DNA from: Aeromicrobium ginsengisoli
GTDB taxonomy: Bacteria; Actinomycetota; Actinomycetes; Propionibacteriales; Nocardioidaceae
Reading direction: 5' to 3'
Assembly (NCBI RefSeq): GCF_004134905.2
Contig: NZ_SDPQ02000003.1
Location: 310,001 to 374,000, forward strand
Length of the DNA stretch: 64,000 bases
Shown here: one piece after another, positions 41,841 through 49,780 of the stretch
Layout of the letters: the number at the start of each line of letters is the position of its first letter
Numbering within the stretch: position 1 is the stretch's first letter
The notes under the pieces: model-generated
The model's database searches: none
Seen by the model: only the letters and a program-made list of their open reading frames with translations
What the model was told of the DNA's origin: nothing
Program-made: the position numbers and the translations under genes

Positions 41841-43409
41841 TCAGTAGCCGGTGAAGTAGTCCGTCTTGACGCTCTTGCACCGCTTCGCCAGACCCGGGCG
41901 CACGGCGTTGACCATCGCCGGCGGCCCCGAGACGTACGCCGTGCGGTCGGCCAGGTCCGGCACGGCCTCGGCGATCAGCTCGGGCGAGAGGAACGGCGCC
42001 TCGACGTACGTCCAGCTGTCCGGCAGTCCGCTCGGCGCGGCGGGTCCGACGAGCACGACCCGGACGCCTGCGAGCTCCTCGACGAACGGCACCTCGTCGG
42101 GCGACGAGACGCCGTAGACCAGCACCGCGTCACGCGACGACTCGTGCCGCAGCTGGCTGAGGAACGGCGTGATGCCGATGCCACCCGCGACCATCAACAG
42201 CGGCTCCGACGAGTCCGACGGCAGCAGGAAGTCGCCGCCGATGCCCGTCGCGTGGACCGTGTCGCCGGGCTCGAGGGCCAGCAGCGCCTTCTTGAAGCTC
42301 GACGAATCCTCCGGGACGCGCAGCGCGAACGAGACCCGCCCTTCGGCGTTCGGCGGCGAGCTGATGCTGAACGAGCGACGACTGCCGCGCCCGTCGACCC
42401 CGGAGTGCGGCACGGTGAGCTCGGCGAACTGGCCGGGCTCGAACGACACCGGCCGCTTGGCCCGGAATGTCAGCTCGCGCGTCTCGGGCGTGAGCACCCG
42501 GCTCCCCTCGAGCACGAACGTGACGCCGTGCCGGCGGGCGAAGGCGAACGCCAGCAGGTTGCCGATCAGCAGCGCCAGCTGCTGGCTCACCCCGATTCCG
42601 TCCACGTTGACGGGCGTCTTGTCGAGCAGCGCGATCCATTGGGGGTACGAGATCACCACGGCGACGACGGCCGCGACGATCAGCTGCTGGCGGCGGCGCG
42701 GCGGGAGCGTCAGCGGCTCGCTCAGCATGAACCCGGCGATGAAGACGAGGGCGACGGAGTAGGCCGTGGTCTTGAGGGCCGCGTCGAACGGCTGGTCGTA
42801 GCCGGACGCGAAGCCCCACACGGTCAACGCACCGGCGATGACGATGAAGACCGCACCGAGGTCCAGGCGACGGGTCCGCCACAGGATGAGGAAGGCGCCG
42901 ACCGCGACGTACGGCAGCAGCGTCTTGGAGGCGGCCCACCAGGTCGGGTCGACCGTGGTCTCGCGGTTCACGACGTGCTGGAGCACCACGATGAGGAACG
43001 CCCCGGCCGCGGCGGGGTTGAACATGTGCCGCCCGCGCCACGCGAGGGCGTATTTCGACAGGTTCGCCAGGACGGCGCCGCCGGCGAGCCACAGCAAGGT
43101 CACCCCGTCGGTCGTCGGCCAGAACAGGAACCACAGGAGCAGCGCCGTGATGATCGACGACTCCCCGTGCGGCCTGATGTGCCAGATGAGCCCGCACGCG
43201 CGGTTGCTGACGTAGGAGGCGACGAGCAGCACGGCCAGCGTGACGAGCTCGGCCTTGACCGTGAACGGATCGGTGAACGTCCCGCCTGCGGTGTAGGCGA
43301 TCATCACGGCGGCCAGCGCGAGGAGCACGATCGTGACGAGGCGATACATCGTCACCCGGCCGAGCTGGCGGTCGAGCAGGTCGCGCGGGTCAAGCTTCGC
43401 GGCGGTCAT
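41841..43409 (-). CDS. RnfD/NqrB-like membrane domain fused to a flavin reductase module
   Basis: A 522-residue fusion. Residues about 20-290 hold roughly nine helices of the NQR2/RnfD type (AWRGRHMFNPAAAGAFLIVV, YSVALVFIAGFMLSEPLTLP). Residues about 300-522 form a ferredoxin-NADP-reductase-like module with the FAD motif SRRSFSIS, the SFEPGQFAELTV strand, the NAD-binding MVAGGIGITPFLSQL and the ending KTDYFTGY. No 2Fe-2S cysteines and no SGAT flavinylation motif are present. The likely role is moving electrons from NAD(P)H across or into the membrane towards the FMN lipoprotein encoded upstream. This is inferred. ApbE overlaps its start by four bases. Confidence 0.8.
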   Translation of the reverse strand: MTAAKLDPRDLLDRQLGRVTMYRLVTIVLLALAAVMIAYTAGGTFTDPFTVKAELVTLAVLLVASYVSNRACGLIWHIRPHGESSIITALLLWFLFWPTTDGVTLLWLAGGAVLANLSKYALAWRGRHMFNPAAAGAFLIVVLQHVVNRETTVDPTWWAASKTLLPYVAVGAFLILWRTRRLDLGAVFIVIAGALTVWGFASGYDQPFDAALKTTAYSVALVFIAGFMLSEPLTLPPRRRQQLIVAAVVAVVISYPQWIALLDKTPVNVDGIGVSQQLALLIGNLLAFAFARRHGVTFVLEGSRVLTPETRELTFRAKRPVSFEPGQFAELTVPHSGVDGRGSRRSFSISSPPNAEGRVSFALRVPEDSSSFKKALLALEPGDTVHATGIGGDFLLPSDSSEPLLMVAGGIGITPFLSQLRHESSRDAVLVYGVSSPDEVPFVEELAGVRVVLVGPAAPSGLPDSWTYVEAPFLSPELIAEAVPDLADRTAYVSGPPAMVNAVRPGLAKRCKSVKTDYFTGY

Positions 43410-44278
43410 GAGAACACCTCTCCAGGAAAGTTGGGGGATTGCTCGACCCGGCCATCAGCGTGCATGCGTACGAACTCGTGGTCGAAGCGTGACACGAGGC
43501 GGGCCGGATCGGCGAGGAAATGGGCGGTGGCAAGACCGTCGGCGAGCAGGCACGAGTCCGCGACGACCCAGGTCGCGACGATGTCGCGGGTTGGCCGGCC
43601 CGTACGCCCGTCGAGCACATGGTGCAGCCCGTCGCCCCACGCGCGCCGGTTGGTGGCCGAGGCGCACAGGGCTTGCCCGTGCGACAGCTCGGCGATCCCG
43701 ATCGCGCGGGTCACGTCGCCGGGATGCTCCAGGGCGACCCGCAACGGGTCACCGAGACGGTGCAGCAGGTCGCCGCTCGCGTCGATCGTGAAGTCCTCGG
43801 CGCCGTGCGACATCAGCACACCCGCGACGAGGTCGACGAGGTGTCCCTTGCCGGCGGCGCCGACGTCGAGCAGCACCGGCTCTCGAGTGACAAGAGAGGG
43901 ATAGCTCCACTCGATCGAGTCCCACGCCGGCACCGCGGCAGGCACGGCGACGGGGCGCAGCGAGTACGTCTCGTCATAGCCGAGATCGGCGAGCGTACGC
44001 CCGACCAACGGTGTCACCGCACCGTCCGTGACCTCGTGCAGGGCGACGTAGAGGTCGAGCAGGGCCCGCGAATCGGGGTCCAGCACCCAGGTGCCGCCCT
44101 CGACGGCGATCCGGGAGACCACCGAGTCGCTCCGGAACCGTGACCACACCGCGTCGAAGTCATCGATGCGGGCGGTCACGGCCGCGGCGACGTCCCGGGC
44201 GATCGGCTCGGCGGTGTCGATCTGCCACGCCGTGCCGATCGCCGCGAAACGCCAGGCGGCCGGCTCAGGCCTTGGCAT
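43406..44278 (-). CDS. apbE: FAD:protein FMN transferase (ApbE)
   Basis: A 290-residue enzyme that attaches FMN covalently to Ser/Thr residues of extracytoplasmic or membrane flavoproteins. It has FDAVWSRFRSDSVVSRIA near the start, the magnesium and FAD segment DVGAAGKGHLVDLVAGVLMS, FTIDASGDLLHRLG, HVLDGRTGRPTRDIVATWVV and SCLLADGLATAHFLADP. No signal peptide is evident, so it may act in the cytoplasm or be released otherwise. It overlaps the FMN-binding lipoprotein gene by 14 bases and the membrane reductase gene by four, forming one operon. Confidence 0.93.
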   Translation of the reverse strand: MPRPEPAAWRFAAIGTAWQIDTAEPIARDVAAAVTARIDDFDAVWSRFRSDSVVSRIAVEGGTWVLDPDSRALLDLYVALHEVTDGAVTPLVGRTLADLGYDETYSLRPVAVPAAVPAWDSIEWSYPSLVTREPVLLDVGAAGKGHLVDLVAGVLMSHGAEDFTIDASGDLLHRLGDPLRVALEHPGDVTRAIGIAELSHGQALCASATNRRAWGDGLHHVLDGRTGRPTRDIVATWVVADSCLLADGLATAHFLADPARLVSRFDHEFVRMHADGRVEQSPNFPGEVFS

Positions 44279-44729
44279 CGGCTTTGATCTCGTCGATCGC
44301 CTTGTCGAAACCGAGGTGCGTCAGGGACGAGCCCGCGACCTTGTCGACCTTCACGTCGTCGAGGCTCTTGCCGACGACCTCGGCCGAGATGCCGCTGGCG
44401 AACTTCTCCTGGAAGCTCTTGGACGTGCCGTCCGTGGCCTCGGGAATCACCTCGACCTTGCTGATCGCGTTGTCGGCGAGCGTGAGCTCAACCTTGACCT
44501 TCGACTCGCCACCGGGGTTGACGTAGCTCGCCTCGGCCTCGTAGTCGCCGTTCTTGTAGGTGGATGCTGCCGCGTCCGACGAGTCGTCGGTGGTGGCGGA
44601 CGGCGCCGCGGACGAGCTGGGCGTGCTGGACGCGTCGTCGCTGCCGCCACTGCCGCAGGCCGCGGTGAGCAGCATGACTGAGGCGGCTGCTGCCGCGGAG
44701 AGCATCTTCTTGTGCGCTGGGAGTTTCAT
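44265..44729 (-). CDS. FMN-binding domain lipoprotein
   Basis: A 154-residue lipoprotein with a signal peptide and lipobox (SAAAAASVMLLTAACGSGG), a Ser/Thr/Ala-rich spacer of about 45 residues and a C-terminal FMN-binding domain (YKNGDYEAEASYVNPGGESK, VKVELTLADNAISKVEVIPE). The flavin-attachment region reads VDKVAGSSLTH where the family motif is D-x-x-S-G-A-T-x-T, so a serine would replace the usual threonine acceptor. ATG at 44729 is chosen because it starts the signal peptide. It leads the operon with apbE and the RnfD-like reductase and is the probable ApbE substrate. Confidence 0.88.
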   Translation of the reverse strand: MKLPAHKKMLSAAAAASVMLLTAACGSGGSDDASSTPSSSAAPSATTDDSSDAAASTYKNGDYEAEASYVNPGGESKVKVELTLADNAISKVEVIPEATDGTSKSFQEKFASGISAEVVGKSLDDVKVDKVAGSSLTHLGFDKAIDEIKADAKA

Positions 44730-44791
44730 CGGTCGGGCTCCTGGGCTCGAGGGTATGGAATCAGCGTGCAATGGGTAGAACGGATCAGATT

Positions 44792-44807
44792 GGCTGAACG
44801 TTCAACC
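44792..44807. promoter_or_regulatory. Palindrome upstream of the flavin redox operon
   Basis: GGCTGAACGTTCAACC has a perfect 10-bp core (TGAACGTTCA) and pairs at 14 of 16 positions. It lies 63 bases upstream of the FMN-lipoprotein start, within plausible operator range. The binding protein is unknown. Confidence 0.45.
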
Positions 44808-44840
44808 GTATGAACGGGACCCTCGCAGGGGGAGTTCCAC

Positions 44841-44868
44841 CCTGTGAGTCTTGTTACAGACTCACAGG
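44841..44868 (-). terminator. Hairpin at the end of the FAD oxidoreductase gene
   Basis: CCTGTGAGTCT and its reverse complement form a perfect 11-bp stem with a six-base loop. The hairpin overlaps the stop codon of the - strand gene ending at 44862. There is no T-run, so termination would be of the GC-hairpin type seen in actinobacteria. Confidence 0.65.
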
Positions 44869-46262
44869 TTCCGCACAGCCGCGGTGGCCGCATGGAACCC
44901 GCCCATGCCGTGGACGCCACCGCCGGGAGGTGTCGAGGCCGAGCAGATGTAGAGCCCCTTGGCCCCGAGCGAGTAGGGATTGGGCGAGAACCGCGGTCGC
45001 ATGACGAGCTGCCACGCATCGTTGGCGCCGCCGCCGATGTCGCCTCCGGCATAGTTCGCGTTGTGCGCCTCGAGCTGCGCCGGACCCGCCGTGGTCGTCG
45101 CGACGATGCGGTCGCGGAAGCCGGGGGCGAAGCGCTCGATCTGGTCGGTGATCGCCTCGGTGGCGTCGCCCGTGTAGCCGTTCGGGACGTGCGCGTACGA
45201 CCACACGGGGTGCACGTCGCCGGCCGAGCGGCCGGGGTCGGCGAGGTACTGCTGGCAGACCAGGACGAACGGGCGGTCAGGCATCCGGCCGGCATGGACC
45301 TCGCGCTCGGCGGCGTTGAGCTCCTCGAGGGTGCCGGCGAGGTGCAGGGTGCCGGCCTTGCGCGCCCACTCGTTGGTCCACGGGACACCGCCCTCGACCG
45401 CGAAGTCGACCTTGAAGACTCCCGGGCCCGACCGCCACCGTTTGAGCGGCCGGCGTACGCGACCGGGCAGCGCGTCGCCCGCGATCCGCAGCGCTCCTGC
45501 CGGCGAGGTGTCGAAGATGACGATGTCGGCCTGGGGCAGCTCGCTGACTTCGTGACCCGTCTCGATGCGTCCGCCGTGCTCGACGACGTCGGCCGCCAGA
45601 GCGCGGGCGATCGCCGCAGAGCCACCCTTGGCCACCGGCCAGCCGTACGCATGACTGGTCAGGCCGAACATCAGACCGAGGCCGCCAGTCGTCGGCCGGT
45701 TCAAGGGATAGATCGCGTGCGCCGCCAACCCGGCGAACAGCCCGCGCGCCTCGTCGGTCTGCCAACGTTTGGCGATCCACGAGGCCGGCTGCAGGGCACG
45801 CATGCCGAACTTGGCCATCATGATCGGATGCTTCGGGACGTGCACGATCGGCCGGAACAGCTCGCCGATCAGCTCGTCGCTCGCCGCGGCCAAGGGGGCG
45901 TACAGCTTGCGCCACGCCTTGCCGTCGACGCCGAGACCCTCGACCGTGCGGTCGAGATCGCGGAACAGCACGCCGGCCCGGCCGCCGTCGAGCGGATGCA
46001 CCGCGTCGACCTCCGGCCAGAGCCACTCGAGGCCGTGGCGTTCGAGGTCGAGCGACCGGAAGAACGGTGACGCGACCCCTGTCGGATGGGTCGCGCTGCA
46101 GATGTCGTGCAGCACGCCCGGCACGTTGAGCTCCGCCGACCGGGTGCCGCCGCCGATCTCGTCCTCGGCCTCCAGCACCGTCACGTCGATCCCGGCACGC
46201 GCCAGCACGACAGCGGCGGCCAGCCCGTTGGGCCCGGAACCCACGACAACGGCAGTGGTCAT
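44862..46262 (-). CDS. Phytoene desaturase-family NAD/FAD-dependent oxidoreductase
   Basis: A 466-residue flavoprotein with the N-terminal FAD motif AVVVGSGPNGLAAAVVLARA and an EAEDEIGGGTRSAEL follow-up. It has the mid-protein YGWPVAKGGSAAIARALAAD segment and the C-terminal GLYICSASTPPGGGVHGMGG motif typical of the CrtI/PYROXD2-like group. It resembles that family but sits next to no carotenoid genes, so desaturation of a carotenoid is not supported. Substrate unknown. It ends in a hairpin and is divergent from the alpha/beta hydrolase gene with 52 bases between. Confidence 0.88.
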   Translation of the reverse strand: MTTAVVVGSGPNGLAAAVVLARAGIDVTVLEAEDEIGGGTRSAELNVPGVLHDICSATHPTGVASPFFRSLDLERHGLEWLWPEVDAVHPLDGGRAGVLFRDLDRTVEGLGVDGKAWRKLYAPLAAASDELIGELFRPIVHVPKHPIMMAKFGMRALQPASWIAKRWQTDEARGLFAGLAAHAIYPLNRPTTGGLGLMFGLTSHAYGWPVAKGGSAAIARALAADVVEHGGRIETGHEVSELPQADIVIFDTSPAGALRIAGDALPGRVRRPLKRWRSGPGVFKVDFAVEGGVPWTNEWARKAGTLHLAGTLEELNAAEREVHAGRMPDRPFVLVCQQYLADPGRSAGDVHPVWSYAHVPNGYTGDATEAITDQIERFAPGFRDRIVATTTAGPAQLEAHNANYAGGDIGGGANDAWQLVMRPRFSPNPYSLGAKGLYICSASTPPGGGVHGMGGFHAATAAVRNL

Positions 46263-46314
46263 GTGTTCAACGTAGTCGCCATCGTCCGAGGCCGTACGGC
46301 CCTAGGGTGACTGG

Positions 46315-47136
46315 ATGCTGGTCGATCACGATGTACCGACGATCCTGGGCCGGATCCGCGTACGCACCGACGGCGACGGGCCGGCGATGCTGATGTGGCC
46401 GAGCCTCCTGATGGACGGCAGCCTGTGGGCCGCACAGGCCGCCCACTTCGCCGACCGGTTCACCGTGCTCGTCGTCGATCCGCCCGGGCATGGCGACAGC
46501 GAGCCGCTCACTCGCGGGTTCAGCTTCGACGAGTGCGCCACGGTCATCGAGCAGGTGCTCGACCACGTCGGGGTGACGCGTGCGCACGTCCTCGGCAACT
46601 CCTGGGGCGGCATGATCGGCGGCACATTCGCGGCTCTGCACCCCGACCGCGTCGGCGCCTCGGTGCTGATGAACGCCACCGCGACGACCGCCGGCCGCTA
46701 TCAGCGGATCGAGTACGCGGCGATGCTGCAGACTGCCCGCCTCCTGCACGGCATCAAGCCGCCGTTGACCCGCTCGGTGCTCAAGGCCTTCCTGGGACCG
46801 ACGAGCCTGCGCACACGCAGCGACGTCGTACGCGCCGTCCGGACGTCGCTGTCAAAGGTCGACATGACATCGGCGACCTGGGCCGTACGCAGCGTGGTCC
46901 CCGAGCGGCCCGACCAACGCGAGCTGTTCGCGCGCATCAGCACTCCGGTGCTCGTGATCGCCGGCGACGAGGACGCCACGTTCCCGGTCGCGGAGAACCG
47001 CGCGATGGCCGAGTCGATCCCCGGCGCAGACTTCGTCGTGATCGACGGCGCCGCCCACCTCGCTGCGCTGGAGGTGCCCGACCAGGTCAATGCGCTGGTC
47101 GACGACTACGTTGTGAGACACCCGCTCGACATGTGA
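46315..47136 (+). CDS. Alpha/beta hydrolase
   Basis: A 273-residue alpha/beta hydrolase with the oxyanion segment LLMDGSLWAAQAAHFA, the VVDPPGHGDSEP strand, the nucleophile elbow LGNSWGGMIGG, the acid in VIAGDEDATFPVAENRAM and the base histidine in IDGAAHLAALEVPDQV. The triad is complete. The substrate is unknown. It could be an esterase or lactonase. ATG at 46315 has only a weak ribosome-binding site. A perfect palindrome lies about 50 bases after its stop. Confidence 0.9.
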   Translation: MLVDHDVPTILGRIRVRTDGDGPAMLMWPSLLMDGSLWAAQAAHFADRFTVLVVDPPGHGDSEPLTRGFSFDECATVIEQVLDHVGVTRAHVLGNSWGGMIGGTFAALHPDRVGASVLMNATATTAGRYQRIEYAAMLQTARLLHGIKPPLTRSVLKAFLGPTSLRTRSDVVRAVRTSLSKVDMTSATWAVRSVVPERPDQRELFARISTPVLVIAGDEDATFPVAENRAMAESIPGADFVVIDGAAHLAALEVPDQVNALVDDYVVRHPLDM

Positions 47137-47184
47137 GCCGCGCCACAACCCCGGCACCCCGAGCCCTGTCCCGCATACACTTCC

Positions 47185-47213
47185 GTCACACCTGAACTCA
47201 GTTCAGGTGTGAC
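47185..47213. terminator. Perfect 13-bp-arm palindrome between hydrolase and fprA
   Basis: GTCACACCTGAAC-TCA-GTTCAGGTGTGAC is perfectly inverted. It lies 49 bases after the alpha/beta hydrolase stop and 107 bases before fprA. It could be a rho-independent-type hairpin without a T-run, or an operator. The sequence alone does not decide. Confidence 0.6.
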
Positions 47214-47270
47214 CCACCCCACACGATTGCCGTTCGCATCGCAAGACGCCCGAAGTGGCCTTGATCAGCG

Positions 47271-47289
47271 TCCTTAGCCTTGCCTAAGA
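47271..47289. promoter_or_regulatory. Possible IdeR/DtxR iron box upstream of fprA
   Basis: On the - strand the segment reads TTAGGCAAGGCTAAGGA, compared with the iron-box consensus TTAGGTTAGGCTAACCTAA. The first half and AGGCTAA agree and the end does not. It lies 32-50 bases upstream of the fprA ATG. Iron-dependent control would fit a ferredoxin reductase. Confidence 0.4.
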
Positions 47290-47320
47290 CATCGTGGCGA
47301 TCTTCCCCCAGGAGTTGTGT

Positions 47321-48673
47321 ATGAGCAGGCAATTGCGTGTCGCCGTGATCGGCGCCGGACCAGCGGGCATCTACGCGGCCGACATCCTCACCAAGTCCGA
47401 GGTTGATGTCACGATCGACATCCTCGACCGCGATCCCACGCCGTTCGGCCTGATCCGCTACGGCGTCGCCCCCGACCATCCGCGCATCAAGGAGATCGTC
47501 AAGGCACTCAAGCGGGTGCTGTCCAACGACGACATCCGGTTCTTCGGCAACGTCAACTACGGCGCCGACCTCAAGCTCGACCACCTCCAGCAGTTCTACG
47601 ACGCCGTCATCTTCGCGACCGGCGCCCGCGCCGACCGCGACCTCGAGATCCCGGGCATCGAGCTCAAGGGCTCGTTCGGCGCCGCCGACTTCGTCTCCTG
47701 GTACGACGGCCACCCCGACGCCCCGCGCGACTGGGCCTTCGATCCCGACGCCGAGACCGTCGCCGTCCTGGGCGTCGGCAACGTCGGCCTCGACGTCGCC
47801 CGCATGCTCGCCAAGACCGCCGACGAGCAGCTCGTCACCGAGATCCCCGACAACGTCCACGCCGGCCTCAAGGCGAACGCCACCAAGGACGTGCACGTCT
47901 TCGCCCGTCGCGGCCCGGCACAGGTCAAGTTCACCCCGATGGAGCTGCGCGAGCTCTCGCACTCGCCCAACATCGACGTCATCATCCACCCGGAGGGCTT
48001 CGAGCTCGACGAAGGATCCATGGACGCGATCCGGGCCTCCAAGTCGGTCAAGCTGGTCGTCGACGTGCTGCAGAACTATCTCGCCAAGGAGCCGACCGGT
48101 GCCGCGCACCGGATCCACATCCACTTCTGCCAGAACCCCGTCGAGATCCTCGGTGACGACGGCCGGGTCGTCGGTCTGCGAACCGAGGTCACCGAGCTCG
48201 ACGGCACCGGCAACGTGCGTGGCACCGGCGAGTTCAGGGACTGGCCGGTCCAGGCGGTCTACCGCGCCGTCGGCTACCGCTCGGAGAACCTCGCCGGCAT
48301 CCCGTTCGACAACAACAGCGCCACCGTCCCCAACGACGGCGGGCGTGTGATCGACATCGAGGGCGAGCCGCTGCCCGGCGCATACGTCACGGGCTGGATC
48401 AAGCGCGGCCCCGTCGGCCTGATCGGCCACACCAAGTCCGATGCCGCCCAGACCATCGAGCTGCTGCTCTCCGACGTCGACGCCCTCGTCGCACCGCCGG
48501 AGCCCGAGCGCGAGGCGGTCGACCGCTACCTCGCGGGACGCGGCATCGAGTTCACGACGTGGGAGGGCTGGGAGCAGCTCGACGAGCACGAGCTCGCGCT
48601 CGGCGAAGCAGCTGGACGTACGCGCATCAAGGTCGTCCCGCGCGACGAGATGGTGCGCATCTCCCGCAGCTAG
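47321..48673 (+). CDS. fprA: Ferredoxin/flavodoxin-NADP reductase, FprA type
   Basis: A 450-residue adrenodoxin-reductase-like flavoprotein that moves electrons between NADPH and ferredoxins. It has the FAD motif RVAVIGAGPAGIYAADIL, the family segment PFGLIRYGVAPDHPRIKEIV, the NADP motif VAVLGVGNVGLDVARMLAKT, VFARRGPAQVKFTPMELREL and the C-terminal YVTGWIKRGPVGLIGHTKSD. ATG at 47321 follows CAGGAG. A GTG-initiated longer form (47294) is less likely. In other actinobacteria FprA supplies electrons to P450s and Fe-S enzymes. An iron-box candidate precedes it. Confidence 0.95.
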   Translation: MSRQLRVAVIGAGPAGIYAADILTKSEVDVTIDILDRDPTPFGLIRYGVAPDHPRIKEIVKALKRVLSNDDIRFFGNVNYGADLKLDHLQQFYDAVIFATGARADRDLEIPGIELKGSFGAADFVSWYDGHPDAPRDWAFDPDAETVAVLGVGNVGLDVARMLAKTADEQLVTEIPDNVHAGLKANATKDVHVFARRGPAQVKFTPMELRELSHSPNIDVIIHPEGFELDEGSMDAIRASKSVKLVVDVLQNYLAKEPTGAAHRIHIHFCQNPVEILGDDGRVVGLRTEVTELDGTGNVRGTGEFRDWPVQAVYRAVGYRSENLAGIPFDNNSATVPNDGGRVIDIEGEPLPGAYVTGWIKRGPVGLIGHTKSDAAQTIELLLSDVDALVAPPEPEREAVDRYLAGRGIEFTTWEGWEQLDEHELALGEAAGRTRIKVVPRDEMVRISRS

Positions 48674-48699
48674 CGACGCGCCTCGAGCCTGCGGGTCAG

Positions 48700-48978
48700 G
48701 CCGGCGATCAGGAGCCCTGGGTGCGGCTGTGCGTCGATCGCGAGTCGGCCGCGCACCATCTGGTCAACTCGCTGCGCGGCGCCATGACCCCTCACCTCGA
48801 GGACCCGGTGTGGACGGGTTTCGTCACGGGCCTGCGTGAGGCGTCCGCCGAGTTCGACGAGCTCTGGAGTCATCACGACGTCACCGCTCAGGCGATCGCC
48901 GCCAAGGTGTTCCGCAGCGAGGCCGCGCCTGAACGTCCTGGTGGCCCGGCCCGCCTCGCAGCTCAGCCTGGCGGGGTG
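48700..48978 (+). pseudogene. Remnant of an MmyB-type HTH regulator (ligand-binding domain)
   Basis: An open frame without a proper start encodes PWVRLCVDRESAAHHLVNSL, then VWTGFVTGLREASAEFDELW and SHHDVTAQAIAAKVFRS. This follows the C-terminal MmyB-like domain of XRE regulators, which reads similarly to Y-V-D-W-x-x-V-A…L-V-x-x-L…S-x-E-F-x-x-x-W-x-x-H-x-V. The N-terminal HTH is absent, and the last third dissolves into non-matching sequence. It occupies the gap between fprA and the TetR gene and is best read as a decayed fragment. Confidence 0.65.
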
Positions 48979-48979
48979 A

Positions 48980-49645
48980 TCAGGTGCGGCGGCCCTGAAG
49001 GTTGCACATCAGCATGTGCATCGCCTCGTCAGGCGGCGCCTCGAGCGGCAGCGGCGTGATGCCCGGGCGCGCCCGCAGCGCGTCGAACAGCAGCGCCAGG
49101 TAGCGCCGCCAGAGATCGGGCTGCTCGGGCGTCGACAGCGATCCGATCAGCATGAGCTGCATGCCGAGGTCCGTGACCTCGACATCCTTCCTGAGCGCCC
49201 CGTCGGCCTGCGCGCGCTGCATGAGGCTCTCGACGATCGGACCGATGCGTTCGCGACCCACGGTCATGTGCCCGCTCTCGCTGAGCGTCTGCACCATGAC
49301 CTCCTTGAGCCCGCGGTCGGCGACCTGCTTCTCGACCGACTTCTCGAAGAACCAGGTCAAGCCGTCCCAGGCATCGGGGATGGCTGCGGCCTCTTCACCG
49401 ACCGCGACCATCTCGTCGATGCGCGTCTCGAACAAGGCCTGGACGAGCTCCGAGCGCTCCGGGAACCGGCGATAGACCGTGCCGACGCCGATGCCGGCGC
49501 GGCGGGCGATCTCGTCGTAGCCGGCCTCCAGCCCCTGCTCGGCGAAGACTTCCGCGGCGGTCTCGAGGATCAGCTCACGGTTGCGCGCAGCGTCCTTGCG
49601 CAGCGGCCGTTCGGCTTCCTGCATGGGGGTGCTGGCAGTGGTCAT
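48980..49645 (-). CDS. TetR-family transcriptional repressor
   Basis: A 221-residue regulator with an N-terminal TetR HTH (ILETAAEVFAEQGLEAGYDE, IARRAGIGVGTVYRRFPERS) and a helical ligand-binding C-terminal part that ends MLMCNLQGRRT. It is divergent from the drug-efflux-type MFS gene with 135 bases between. Three similar inverted repeats in that gap are probable binding sites. The expected role is repression of the transporter and of itself until a transported compound is bound. Confidence 0.92.
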   Translation of the reverse strand: MTTASTPMQEAERPLRKDAARNRELILETAAEVFAEQGLEAGYDEIARRAGIGVGTVYRRFPERSELVQALFETRIDEMVAVGEEAAAIPDAWDGLTWFFEKSVEKQVADRGLKEVMVQTLSESGHMTVGRERIGPIVESLMQRAQADGALRKDVEVTDLGMQLMLIGSLSTPEQPDLWRRYLALLFDALRARPGITPLPLEAPPDEAMHMLMCNLQGRRT

Positions 49646-49665
49646 GCAGCCATACTAGCGGACCG

Positions 49666-49757
49666 GAGACAAGTTTCCGTTTCGTGGGACATGTCACACG
49701 AGCAAATGGAGAGTTCTTTCCGGTTATGGTCTACAGTGAAACGGAAGAGACTTTCCA
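49666..49757. promoter_or_regulatory. Three similar inverted repeats (TetR operator candidates)
   Basis: GGAGAC-AA-GTTTCC (49666-49679), GGAGAG-TT-CTTTCC (49719-49732) and GGAAGA-GA-CTTTCC (49744-49757) share the pattern GGA-x-A-x-N2-x-TTTCC. The spacing is 53 and 25 bases. The last two lie close to the MFS start and the first lies near the TetR start, fitting dual control of the divergent pair. Confidence 0.6.
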
Positions 49758-49780
49758 CTTACTGATTTTCGGAGCTTCCC

